A stretch of DNA of 64,000 nucleotides from Linnemannia elongata (Eukaryota; Mortierellomycota; Mortierellomycetes; Mortierellales; Mortierellaceae), in contig JAXBDG010000006.1 in NCBI GenBank assembly GCA_036320915.1, forward strand, positions 744,001 to 808,000. The letters run 5' to 3'. The notes beneath the pieces were generated by a model. It searched no databases. It was not told the DNA's origin and saw nothing but the letters and a program-made list of their open reading frames with translations. A program made the translations under genes and the position numbers. Below are positions 14,273 to 25,122 of the stretch, piece after piece. Position 1 is the stretch's first letter; each line of letters starts with the position of its first letter.

Positions 14273-16876
14273 TTACTCCTCGTGGATGCCAAAGGGCTTG
14301 ACGAGGGCCTCGACCTTCTCGGTATCATAGACCTGTCCCAAGATCTTGCGGGCATCCTCGACCTTGCCAAAGTTGTTCCACATCAAGAGTCCAACAATTC
14401 TCTTGTCCTTCAAGTAGAGCACAAGACCCTTGTTGTACTTTTCCTTGTCTTCTACCTTGACGGCCTCAGCAGGCAAGGGAGTAGCAGTGGCTCTCTCGCG
14501 CTTATGCTCGTCCTTCTTATCAGCAGCAGCGGACTCCTCCTTGGTAACCTCCTCTGCGGCGGCAGCATCGGCAGCAGCGACGGTAGGCTTCTTGGTCCAG
14601 ATAGAAACAGTCGAGAGCTTCGAGTCCAAGATACCAACGGCCTCATATCCAATATGAGGACCCAAGTCGGACCAGAACATCGACTGGTGCTTATAAGGCT
14701 TGTGCAACTTATCCGAAGCCATGTTCTGACCAGCAACACGGCCTCCGAGGATAGCATTATCATAATGCTCCACACGACGACGGCCCAAGGTGACATCATG
14801 GAAGGAAGTCATGTCACCAGCGCAGTAGACGTTACGACGGGCCTGAAGCTCAGCGTTGACAATAACACCTCCACGCTGCTCATCCAACTCCAATCCGGCT
14901 TTCTTGGCAAGCTCGACGTTGGCCTCAATACCAACGGCGACAACAACGTGGTCGGCAAGGACCTTCTCGCCGTTCTCAAGGGTCAACTCAACCTGCTCAC
15001 CGACAGCCTTGGTCGAGGCGACGCGGGAGTTGGGCTTGACGTTGACGCCCTCCTGCTCAACCTGGGAGGTGGTCCACTTGGAGAGGTAGCGGGGGAAGAC
15101 GAGACCCATGTTGCCGTCCTCGGGGAAGATCTGCGTAACCTTCACGTTCTTCTCCTTTCCTATTGAACAAAACGTAACTGCGTTAGTTCATAACTCATTC
15201 TCTCAAACAAAATCCAAGCAATAATAAACGCCGCATAGCGGAGAAAGGTACGTACCGTAGTGAGAGACAGCAACGGCCAATTCACTGCCCAAGAAACCGC
15301 CTCCGACAATGACAATCTTCTTGTTAGCAGACTCGACAAGCGAGTGCAACTTCTTGAAATCCTCAACAGAGCGGAAGGTCGTGACCTTGCCCTCGCCAGC
15401 ACCCTTGAGAACAGGGAGGGTCTTGGGGACACCGCCAGTCGCCAAGAGGACCTTGCCGTACTTGAGGACCTTACCGTTGTTGAGGGTGAGCGACTGCTCG
15501 GCAATGTTGAGGTCCTCGACGGTGGCGCCAGTCAACAACTTGACACCGCTCTCAGCAGACTCGATCTTCTCCAATGCCTCCTGATCAATCGACTGGATGG
15601 TCTCCTTTCCGTGGAGGACAATGCTATTATTAATTGAGAAGAATAGGGTTGCGAGATGTGAGGATTCGGGTTGTCTTCGATACGTAACAAAGATCCAGCG
15701 GGTATCGTCAAAATCCTGAGCCTGGTATGAAACCATCCGCTTACTTGCGCTCCTTGCCCTGCCAGTCCTTGAAGGACAAGTTCTTGGTGGTCTCCTCGTC
15801 CTTGTTGAACCACATTTCCTTGGAAAGAGGAGGGCGCATGTAAGGTCCAATCTCCTCGTTGCCGATAATCAAAATCTAAACAGTGTACAACAATGTTTGT
15901 GGTCAGCCAAAAGGGCGTCATCATATCCAGGCTCCTTCTTCAAGCGATGAGACAATCCTGAAGATAGGAGTCGAGGTTGTTGTTCTTCCTTACAGCAGCA
16001 GAGGGGTCCTTCTCACGAATAGCCTCCATAGCAGCGAAAGAAGCAGTACCGGCACCTATTGAGAAAAGAGTGCAAAGAATGTTGTTGGGTAAGTAAGTAA
16101 GTTGATCCGATTCACCCGAACAGACCAGATCGCGTCATTAACGCAAGAAATACGAGAGCGTTTTTTTCTCTCTCTTCTTTTTCTTTCTTACCGATCAGGA
16201 TGTAGGGGTAGTAATCCTTCTCGTGCTTGGCAGCAACAGGGACAGCAGCAGCAGCAGCGGCAGTCTCCTCCTCCTCAGCAGCCTCCTCAACAACCTCCTC
16301 CTTCTTGTGGTGGTGATCGCTCTCGCCAGCCTTCTTTGGTGGGGGAGCAGTCAGCTTGTAGATCTATTGTTAATGCATTGTTTCAGGTATCAAAAAAGAT
16401 TGAAAAGAAAAAGGTACAGTCAGCAATTGAAAAAAAAAAAAAAAACAAACTGAGAAACGAGGTTGCAAGAGGGGTATCTTCTTCAAGGTAACAAGACAAC
16501 AAGAAAAGGGAGCCCTTTGTTGATAAATGCGTGTGTTCATACCAGAGGTCCAAAGACGAGCAAAGAACCGATCTAAAAACATCAGCAAAAGAAATAGAGT
16601 GATATCGACGTGTTTAATAAAGTACAGCGTAGAAGCGTATCCTTCCGATAGTTGGTTAATTGAACGCTGGATGACGATCGTTACCACCCAGGCAGCGTCA
16701 GACTCGGAGTGGTGGGCGGCAGGGGTGGTGTGAGGGGCGTGGGAAGCATAGGAACGGGCAGTCTGACGGAGCGAGAACAGGGCCTGACGAGGGGCGACAG
16801 AAGAGGCGAGCAAGTTGCGCTGAGGGGCGAAACGGGCGGTTGACCGAAGAGCGGCCCTGAATGCTTGAGAGGACAT
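14273..16876 (-). CDS. Apoptosis-inducing factor, AIFM1-type mitochondrial flavoprotein
   Basis: Seven exons (minus strand): 16685-16876, 16543-16572, 16192-16363, 15994-16055, 15745-15875, 15256-15623, 14273-15159; 613 residues. It is a FAD/NADH oxidoreductase of the mitochondrial intermembrane space. The Arg/Ser/Ala-rich N-terminus is a presequence; a short hydrophobic segment, IGSLLVFGPL (residues 65-74, encoded by a 30-nt exon), fits the inner-membrane anchor. The FAD motif IGAGTAS is at 131-137 and the NADH motif GGGFLGSE at 303-310. NAELQARRNVYCAGD, LGRRRVEHYDNA and QSMFWSDLGPHIGYEA are diagnostic of AIFM1 and continue into the AIF C-terminal domain. A His/Lys/Glu/Ala-rich linker lies at about 84-122. 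It is divergent from the SPF45 gene across 472 nt. Confidence 0.93.
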
Positions 16877-17348
16877 TCTGTGAGTATGTGATTAGAGGGG
16901 AGAGAGTGGAGTGTGAATGAAAAAAGGGAATGAAAAGAAGAAAAAAGAAAGAAATCAATCGGATCAGAGAAACACCCGGTCGAGGGGACGACAGACAGAC
17001 AGGGTTTGGACTTCTCGAAAAAGGCGCTTTTGAGGAAGTGGGCAAGATGAACGTCCGTTATGCAATCGCCAATTAGAGATATATCATCAGCGAACCCTCT
17101 TTATTTGAATTATCTAAAAGAGTGTTCCTTTCATCTTTATCGTGCAAAGTTAAAAGCCACTCGCTCGCCTTTTCTTATTCACACAGAACGCACCAAAGTT
17201 TCTTTCCATTCGACGGACATCAACCCCACCTGCACGGAATCACCTCATCAACAACCCTGCAAGCAGGACGCAGCAACGATACGAAAGAAAGGATACTTTC
17301 TGTCAGGAAAACTCACTTCATATAACCAAGAATAAGAGCGAGCCGATT
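16877..17348. promoter_or_regulatory. Divergent AIF / SPF45-like promoter region
   Basis: These 472 nt separate the AIF start codon (minus) from the SPF45-like start codon (plus), so both promoters must lie here or overlap the leaders. The sequence is A/G-rich on the AIF side. I see no clear TATA box. Confidence 0.6.
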
Positions 17349-19596
17349 ATGTCGCTGTACGGGGACCTCCCGCCACCAAGCAAGGAAGGCGACACACCCG
17401 TCAAGAAACCTACCGTTGAGGATGGAGCTGCAGCTGGCTCCACTTCTTCCAGTCCCGCCAAAACAATCCTTCCTGGTACTTGAACTTGAACACGACTCAC
17501 CTTCCTCCTCAACAACCAAAACGACCACATATTCCCCTCTCCGTTTCTTTGTCACGTTTGAAGCCGGCAAACGAGAAAATCTTGAATTCGCACGAAGGTT
17601 TCATCTTGTCCCTTCAGAGCACGTTAATAACAAGAATCCACACCTAAACACCTTTCCCCCGCATACTACCAGCTGGTTGGTCCTCTGTGACTCGTTTCAA
17701 GCCGATCAACAGGAAGCCTGTACCGCCAAAACAGAAGCCTGCCATGAGGAGCATCCCTGTAGGATTCGTATCGCAGTCGGTCACTTCGATGACGACAACA
17801 GTAGCTTCTACAACGGCAGCAATCACAACAAAAGAGCCTCAGAACGGAGTCACGACGGTTTACAGTGCACCAACTACAGTTGTGTCATCTACAGTCACCA
17901 ACACTGCTCAGGCGCCGCAGGTCCCGGCAAAGACTGTCGATGAGAACAGCTGGTTACGAGCACGGATTGCTCAGGTTCAACGTCAGGACAACGATGTAAG
18001 AGACTCTTTTATTTGTCGCGTGATGTGCCACACTGATCGTTTTGACGTGGTGATATTTACAGGAAGTTTTAAACCCTTCCTTGATTTTACGCCATCATAT
18101 AGACTCAAGGCTGGAGACAACCAAAGCGACCGCCTGTCAAGGCACAGCAAGGAGGACCCATGTCACTCAACGACGAGTACGAAGTCGCTAGACCCAATGA
18201 ATATGAAGAGTTCAAGGAATTGTTCGAGAATGATCGGAGGCAACTCGAGGAGGAGAAGCGTAATTTCGGACGGCATGGAACAGGATCAGGATCTCAACAT
18301 TACTCTCGCTCACGTTCGCGTTCGAGATCCTCGTCTCCTTACCGGTTAAGATCCAGGGATAATCGGTCCCGTTCACGTTCTTATTCTCGATCACGATCAA
18401 GGAGTCGTTCTCGGTCAAGGTCACGATCGCCCGTGAGACGGAGGAGGAGTACATCCAAGGAGAGGTCTCACCGGGGTCGCTCTCGTTCTCGCAGTCCCTC
18501 CCGCAGCCCCCTACCATCATTCGGTCGCAGACAGGATCCGCTTGGTCGATCAATCGACTCCATCCCTCCAGGACAAACATATGGCTCTATCGCAGCTGGT
18601 CCGTCATCCGACCTCTCTATGGCAGGACCATCATCAGAACATGGCCACCCAGGACAACATAGAAGCAGGAGTAGGAGTAGGAGTAGGAGTCGAAGCTGGG
18701 ACAGGAGAAGGAGTCGCAGCAGAAGCCCACATAGCCGACGGACGGGTCGGTCACGCTCCAGGTCAAGATCACGTTCGCCACCCTACGGGTCCAGGCGATC
18801 CCCCAGTCCTCCCTACAAACGAAGCCGACAGCATTCGCCACCCTCTCAACAGCCACAACAGCCTACTAGAGCATACAAGGCATTTGCTCCACCACCGAGT
18901 CAGACCAACCTTCTACCTCAAGCTCGGCCTGTGGAAAGAGAGCCAATCGTCACTTCAGCCTCTCCTCCATCATCGAGTTCGCTTGTGCAGAATAAGCCTG
19001 CGTTTGTCATGAACGATGCATCAGGAGAGGAAGCTTTCAACCGCCGAGCAATGTTGAGTCAGCAGCGCTCTCAGCCCGCCCCACAGCAACATCAAGCACA
19101 CCCACAGTTCCAACAGCAACAGCAACGTCAGCAACCACCGCAACAGCAGCAACATAGACCTGCGTTTGTACCAGCAGCTCAAGCCAGCCCCTTCAAAGGT
19201 TCGAGCCCTCGCTTTGTCTTTTCCTTCGCTCCATATGCTTCTTTCTCTCCTGATATTAACCGTCATATTTTGTTGGGGACAACGATGTTAGGTGCACCAT
19301 CGCCAGTGATTCTGTTGACAAACATGGTCGGCCCAGGCGAAGTCGACGACGGGCTGCAAGAAGAAACAGCAGCCGAGTGCGAGAAATTTGGAGCCGTCGT
19401 CCGGTGTCTCATCTTTGAGATCAAGAACAGAAATGTGTCTCCTGAAGAGGCAGTACGGATATTTGTCAAGTTTGGAGCCAAGGAGTCTGCAGAACGCGCG
19501 TTAAAAGACCTGCATGGTCGGTTCTTTGGCGGGCGGCAGGTTCGTGGCCAGTTCTTTGATGAGGCCCGGTTCGATGCTCTTCAACTCGCACCGTAA
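17349..19596 (+). CDS. SPF45/RBM17-like splicing factor with RS domain and C-terminal UHM
   Basis: Proposed exons: 17349-17475, 17673-17995, 18103-19198, 19292-19596; about 616 residues. The start MSLYGDLPPP and the following AGWSSVTRFKPINRKP motif match SPF45 proteins. A PNEYEEFKE motif precedes a long Arg/Ser repeat region (about residues 217-396). A GEEAFNRRAMLSQQ segment, a Gln/Pro-rich spacer and a C-terminal U2AF-homology motif follow. The UHM reads NMVGPGEVDDGLQEE...CEKFGAV, EEAVRIFVKF and GRFFGGR, with R-F-F in the place of the R-X-F loop that binds ULM peptides of SF3B1 or U2AF. No G-patch is visible, unlike human RBM17. The last intron (19199-19291, 93 nt) is in frame without a stop, so retention would add 31 residues. 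Confidence 0.87.
19199..19291 (+). other. Probable in-frame intron of the SPF45-like gene
   Basis: The 93 nt run from GTTCGA to TTAG, with a TATTAAC-like branch site near 19255. The translation is Phe/Ser/Pro-rich and unlike any SPF45 protein, and removing it joins the Gln/Pro-rich spacer to the UHM. Because the length is a multiple of three and no stop occurs, both spliced and unspliced messages would be translatable. Confidence 0.65.
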
Positions 19597-19733
19597 TGGC
19601 ATGATAGAATTGGAAGTAAATTAAATAATTAAACGGAGCGTTTGCATGCAATAAGAGTTTCGATTGCGCCTTTGGTTCCTGATGGTTGTTTTGCTGTAAT
19701 GAAATGTAATGCAAGTGCTTATGTTTTAACTCC

Positions 19734-20571
19734 CTATTGCGACGACGTTGACGAGGATGATACCTTCTGTCTACGATAGACCTCCTGGACAATAGCATCA
19801 ACCTGACCCTCAATCGTCAAATGTGAAGTATCAAGCTCCACCGCATCATCCGCCTTCCTAAGCGGGGAGGCCTCACGCGTCCGATCCAATTCGTCCCGTC
19901 TCTCCAAATCCTTCTGCACTGTTTCTAAATCCAATCCTTCCTCTTTCCTCCCACTCTTGGCCAATTCCTGTAGTCTCCTCTCTGCACGAACTCTGCTGTC
20001 CGCCACCAAAAAGATCTTCAAATCTGCGTTCGGCAGGACGATAGTTCCGATATCGCGACCGTCCATCACCAATCCTGCTCTTCCAGAGTTACTTTCTTGG
20101 GAGGTGGAGGCGGAGGTGGCGCCCATGTCGCGGACCTTTTGGAGGACGGCTTCACGGACGGGTCCGATGGCCGCGACGGCTGAGACGTGTTTTGAGACGG
20201 TCTCGGTGCGGATGTCGGAGGAGACGTCCTTTTTGTCGAGAAAGACTCTTGTTGTTGGCAGTGAGGAGGAGGAATTAGAGAAGACGGTTTTCAAGCCGAT
20301 TTGGGAGGATTGTGCGAGGTTGGAGATTTGCGAGGCCTGGGAGGGCTTTGAAGGATCGATTCCTTTTGAGAGTGCTGCCAGTGTGACCTATTGATTGTGT
20401 TGTGGAGATGTGCGAGGATCAGAAAACAGAAGAGTGATTGTCATGGTTCGATATATCTTTGATCTGAGGACGAAGGAAAAGCACTTACGCAACGGTAGAA
20501 TGCCCCCGTGTCGATGTAGTCGAACCCCAAGCGTTGCGCGACCATCTTTGCAGTCGTGCCTAGTAGCCAAC

Positions 20572-20615
<44 letters not shown>

Positions 20616-20694
20616 AAGATTAAAAATGTCAGCACTCATGCATATGCAAGGTTGTCGTAATAGACGCCTGTTCTTCTTGAGTGAACAGAAAAGG

Positions 20695-20729
<35 letters not shown>

Positions 20730-20854
20730 CTTTTGCCAGATGCAGCCGGTCCGTCGATGGCGACCTGGAATGGCCGGGTGTCCTTTTGGGCCATCTTGGA
20801 GGCCGAGGAGAAGGTTCGTGTGATGAGACGTGTTGCAATGTTCCTGCTGGCCAT
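19734..20854 (-). CDS. Cytidylate kinase of the bacterial Cmk type, predicted mitochondrial
   Basis: Three exons (minus): 20731-20854, 20489-20559, 19734-20387; 282 residues. The expected reaction is ATP-dependent phosphorylation of CMP/dCMP to the diphosphate. The P-loop GPAASGKS (residues 35-42, split by intron 1) is followed by DYIDTGAFYRCV. Later come DVSSDIRTETVSKHVS, DGRDIGTIVLPNADLKIFL and ERRDELDRTREASPL. This is the full motif order of bacterial Cmk, not of the adenylate-kinase-like eukaryotic UMP/CMP kinase. The first 20 residues (Arg/Ser/Thr/Ala, no acids) look like a mitochondrial presequence. I chose the ATG at 20854 for that reason; the frame is open upstream to 20929. It converges on the SPF45-like gene, with 137 nt between the stops. 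Confidence 0.88.
20560..20730 (-). repeat. Intron 1 of the cytidylate kinase gene with two long homopolymers
   Basis: This 171-nt intron carries A40 (20573-20612) and A32 (20695-20726) on the plus strand, read as poly-T in the transcript. One tract begins four bases inside the donor site and the other ends about a dozen bases before the acceptor. Such tracts are also slippage-prone in sequencing, so lengths may be approximate. Confidence 0.85.
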
Positions 20855-21206
20855 GATTCTGTTGTACTCTGGAGTTTGTGAAGGTGGATGCCGTAAGAGA
20901 TCAGAAGAACGGGGAAGTATGAAGCACAAAAAAAAAGAGTGTGACTCGTTGTGAAGATCGCGCCACCAAGTATAATTTTTTAAATGTTAATATGTAAGAA
21001 AGCTGGAAGGAAAGCTAGAAAATGCTATTTGTAAATGTAAGAGTGAGATGGTTGGAGTAGGTACAATAGGGAAGAGGAATAAAATAAAAATAAAAAAACA
21101 AGAAAAGAAGTAATGGTGAAAGTAATGGTGAAGGAAGCACTTGAAGGAACCAATGGCGAAGATGAAGGAAAACGCGAAGTGAAATGGTAGGACCTGACCT
21201 AACCCT

Positions 21207-22182
21207 TCAGCCGACAGTGATGTCGGCCAACCATGGAGATATCCGCAGTAACCGCTTGTAGACAGTCTCTGTGAGAACCGCCTCGGAGATATTCAGCAGA
21301 TCCTGAACATGGTAGAGAATTACAGCATTCAAAGGTGCGTATCGCCCTTTTATGCCTGCCATGACCCTTTCTCGTGTCTGTACATAAGAGGCGCCGCAAT
21401 AGGACTTTCCCACATCACGTCTCCAACTGAAAAGGACTGTGTTTGGAGTCTGAGGACCCACGTCTTTGAAGACAGTCCCGCTTTCCATTGCTCTTCTACA
21501 GTGAGGATCCAGTTCGTGCAGTCTCCGGTCTTGAGATGAGGGAATATCCGCTGCGTCTTCCATCACAATGTCTTCTCCTCGATGGGGCTGCCGGTTTCGA
21601 CTTAGACCCGAGACTGCAGCTCCTCCTTCAATGTAGACACTTTTCTGTAAAACAACCAGCTTACCGAGACACGGCTTTTCTGTGACCAATCTCTTCCAAT
21701 CCTTGCGCGTAAACTTGTACTGGGCCAGCTCCAAACATCTTAAATTGTGCAAGTTCTCAACAAACACAACCATGGCAATACCTACTCCACCACCACATCC
21801 AGTGAGTATGAGCTCGGACAAGCTCTCCGCGTAGAACTCGGACAGTCTCTGGTGAAGTAAGGTTTCTTCAAAAACCTCCAGGCAGCTGATATGTTGATGG
21901 TGACTGAGTGCTTGCTGAAGAGATGTGCGTTCCTTGGAACTCATGCTCCACTCATTCAGCAGCGACAAGCGGCGGACGAGATGCATATTGTGGGCTGGGA
22001 CCTCGAAAGGAATGGTATATTCCCTCAAGACGCGGTCGTAGGTATGCTATAAGACGCCTGCCAGCACCCTGCGTTAAGTCCTGCAGACCGTGGGAGCCAT
22101 AGTCGCGGTCCCAAGTTATGTCGAAGCGGTGGACATAAGAGGGGAAGGTGCTTTTGATCAGAGCGATAATCTTTGGTATCAT
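21207..22182 (-). pseudogene. Decayed F-box/LRR-type paralogue
   Basis: This minus-strand copy resembles the intact gene at 23063-24897. Matches include MIPKIIALIKSTFPSY...HRFDITWD against the intact N-terminus, then (after a frame change between about 22030 and 22130) TYDRVLREYTIPFEVP, LELAQYKFTRKDWKRLVTEKP, and near the end AVILYHVQDLLNISEAVLTE. The F-box-like stretch is scrambled, the two parts lie in different frames, and the central roughly 200 residues of the intact protein are missing and replaced by a short unrelated linker. The final 270 codons remain open, so a truncated protein could still be made. I favour a pseudogene because no splice pair restores the conserved alignment. Confidence 0.7.
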
Positions 22183-22608
22183 AAGGGCATTCATCCAGTT
22201 GAAGGGTCTATTTGAGTTCATGGGAATTTCTTTGCAAGGGATTGTTTGCAAAGAGACAGGAGAGAAAGAAGAGAAAGGAGGCCTTTTGTGCTATGCTGTC
22301 CGGATTTGTTGCCACCAAAAGACGAGGGGGATACAACCATACAATATTTTCTAGCGGACTAAGGTGATGGTGCCGTGCCTGTCTGTATCGGCATAACCTT
22401 TTCTTCTCCGTGCTGAGGTTACAAGGGTTATTTCTCCACTATTGTGTCAATGACGATGCAGTTGGCAATAAGCAGCAAGCATGGGTGGCCTTTTATTGGT
22501 AGTGTTTGTACGCACAATCTCAAGGGGGAGGTAGGCCCTTGAACAAAAAAAGAAATCCATACAATTTGCTTTCTGCTGCGAGTTTGTGCCAGGGCACGCT
22601 CACACGTT

Positions 22609-22650
<42 letters not shown>

Positions 22651-23062
22651 CACACGCTTAAAACTTGAAAAAAAAGAAAACATAACAAGCTCCTTGTTTT
22701 AACCTTCACTTCGTCATTTTACTCTTTCATCCGCCCTTCTTTCCTTCCCCACTCACTCCTCCTATAACCCATCCATCCTTCATTGCCCTTCCCTTTCACT
22801 CCTTATCCTTACCCGTCAATATCCTTCTTCAGTGGCCACCATCAGTCAGTCAATCGCCCCTTCGTTCGCCACCTGGCCGTCGTTTGCATTCAACTGACGG
22901 CCTCTATTCCACAGCCCTCGTTATACTCACAAACTGACTGGCACAGTGGGCACATTAATAACCAGCCAGCCAGCTAGCCAAACAGTAACAAACAATACAA
23001 TAACAAACAACAACAACAACAACAACAACAAAACCAATCGCCACCGAGCAGTGTTCATCGCG
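22183..23062. other. Intergenic region between head-to-head F-box-type copies
   Basis: No gene is supported. The region has an A39 run (about 22610-22648), a pyrimidine-rich promoter-like block (22690-22930) and CAA repeats (about 23000-23035) just before the start of the intact gene. Confidence 0.6.
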
Positions 23063-24897
23063 ATGGAGGCTGCTGCAGAGTAAGTACGACTACCGGCACA
23101 CTCAATTTTTTAAAAAAGGCCTATTTTGCATTCAATTGCTCCGACGCGCCACCAGAGCTGAAAAAAACTAACCAATTATCATTACTATCAGTCTTGACTA
23201 ACTCCCCTATGCTATTCTTGCCTTGACGTGCTAGTATTAGCCCTGTCGACAAGCACAGCAGTCATCCATTGATGATTCCAGAGATCTTAACTCTTGTTGG
23301 TTCCTACCTCCCGCTTTTTGAGCGTCGTTTTGAGGTACGCCTACACCGCTTTGTGGACATCTGGGACCCAAAGCCCCTTCTCCGTGCGGGCGCAGTTTGC
23401 ACCACCTGGCACAATATCCTCACCCCCGTCTTGTGGTGGACATACGATCACGCCATCATGGAGAAGAAGGTCCCAATGGAGGTCCTGGCTCGGTATATCA
23501 CGTTTGTCCGTCACCTCTCCGTGGTCGACATGAGGCACAAAAAACACGCGCCACTGTGGGACGTCCTAATTAAACACGAACATATCAACTGTCTCGAGAT
23601 CCACGACGCCGTCTTCCCCGTTAAGCGACTCCTTGGACCCGATGCTCACACCTTGGCGAAGCTTACGCTCTCTGGCAACTGCACAAGGATGCATGCATTC
23701 CTCCTCATCTTTGTCGAACGCCAAGTTCACCTCAAGTCGTTGGAGCTCACTCGCTTCCAGTTCACCGCGTCAGATTGGAAGAGGATCATCACCAACAAGC
23801 CTCACCTTCGCAAGCTCACCATCTCGCAGCAGTGCGAGTTTCTCGAGCACAGAAGCGAGCAGGACGAGGACGAGGATGGGAACACAGTCGTCAGAAAGGA
23901 GGTCAAGGTCGGGGCCATGGACGTAAAGTTAGAGGATTATAGGGGGATGAAAGTGGACACGGCCCTAGAGGCAACTGGCAAGACGACCGTCAACAACGCA
24001 GCAGGTAATAGCACTGCGACCAACAACGGCAAATCTAAGAAGCGCAAGATGGAAGACGATGGAGCAGGCAACAGAGGTCGCAGCAAGAAACTCACACGGT
24101 CAGAACGCGTAAACGTCAATTTGCCCGACGCCAAGGACATCGGTATCCTCCCAATCTCGCACCTTGTCTTGCGTGACAACCGCTTGCTTCTCCCCTTCCA
24201 AAAGGCAATCCTCGAGGCCTGCCCGCACCTCGAGCAGTTGGAGATTTGCTACTCGCAAAAGGCAGATGGTGGCAAGGTTGCCACACTGGTTAGAGAGAAT
24301 TGCCACAGTCTCCGTCGACTTTCCCTGCGTAGCACCCGGCAGCCCTGGACCCTCGCGATGATTGAAGGAGCTCCGCAGTCGGTCGAGGAGTTGATTCTCC
24401 ACACCGGACAACTGGACCTTCAGATAACAGCCGCGATCAAGGACAGGAAAGACAGTCTAACGAAGCTGGATCTCGACTTTGGACGAGGAACCAAGGGCAA
24501 GCGTCGATTGGCCTGCATCTTTTCAATTCTCCGAGAATGTGCGGGGCTTCGAGAGTTTACCTACCACAACCATGCGGAGGACAAGGTCTTTAAGGACATG
24601 CTGCTCAAAAAGACATGGAATCTCCCCAACCTCAGGAAACTGCACCTCCATGGAGTTTCCCCTCGAGCCAAGTATGGTGGCATTCCACAAGTCCCCTCTC
24701 CGGAGGGATGGAGACAGCAGTATGGAGGGCGAAAGGACGAGTGTTGCAGTGCTCGGTCGTTCGAGGAGGTCCGCAAGCAGGGCAACGAGTTGAAATCTCC
24801 GCTGTTTGATGTTGCCCTGCTGGAACACGTCAGAGATCTTCCCAACCTCTCGGAGGTCGTTATTTCGGAGGCCATCTACCGCAAATTACTGGAGTAA
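23063..24897 (+). CDS. F-box/LRR-type protein with nuclear-localisation-like insert
   Basis: Two exons, 23063-23079 and 23235-24897 (155-nt intron); 559 residues. The 17-nt first exon encodes MEAAA and splices in phase to DISPVDKH. The N-terminal block LMIPEILTLVGSYLPLFE...LLRAGAVCTTWHNILTPVLWWTY is F-box-like (P, L and W spacing). Irregular leucine-rich units follow (HINCLEIH, TLAKLTLSGN, HLKSLELTRF, HLRKLTISQ, HLEQLEICY). Between them sits a hydrophilic insert with two Lys/Arg clusters (KSKKRK and GRSKKLTR) about ten residues apart, a possible bipartite nuclear signal. By family it would be an SCF substrate adaptor; no substrate can be inferred. Mortierella genomes hold many such genes. A degraded paralogue lies head-to-head upstream. 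Confidence 0.8.
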
Positions 24898-25116
24898 TAC
24901 CTTTCATTTACTTTCGTTTATCTTTTTTTTTTAAGCATTTCCCTTTGCACACCCTTCATTGCTCTTTCACCGCTTCTCTCCATCATTGACCATTGTACAT
25001 AACATATCATTTCTTTACTTGCTTACTTGCTACTTTATTTTCTACTCTCCTGAGCTCCTTTCCCCTCCCTCTGAATTGTATATTATTCATCTTGTTTTCT
25101 CTTGCTATAAGTTGCG

Positions 25117-25122
25117 AATAAA
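25117..25122 (+). terminator. Polyadenylation signal of the F-box/LRR-type gene
   Basis: AATAAA about 220 nt after the stop codon, followed by A-rich sequence; a standard 3'-end signal position. Confidence 0.5.

Noticed and set aside
14225..15166. Plus-strand open frame opposite AIF exon 7
   Set aside because: Antisense shadow of a conserved coding exon; the AIF frame has clear motifs and splice sites.
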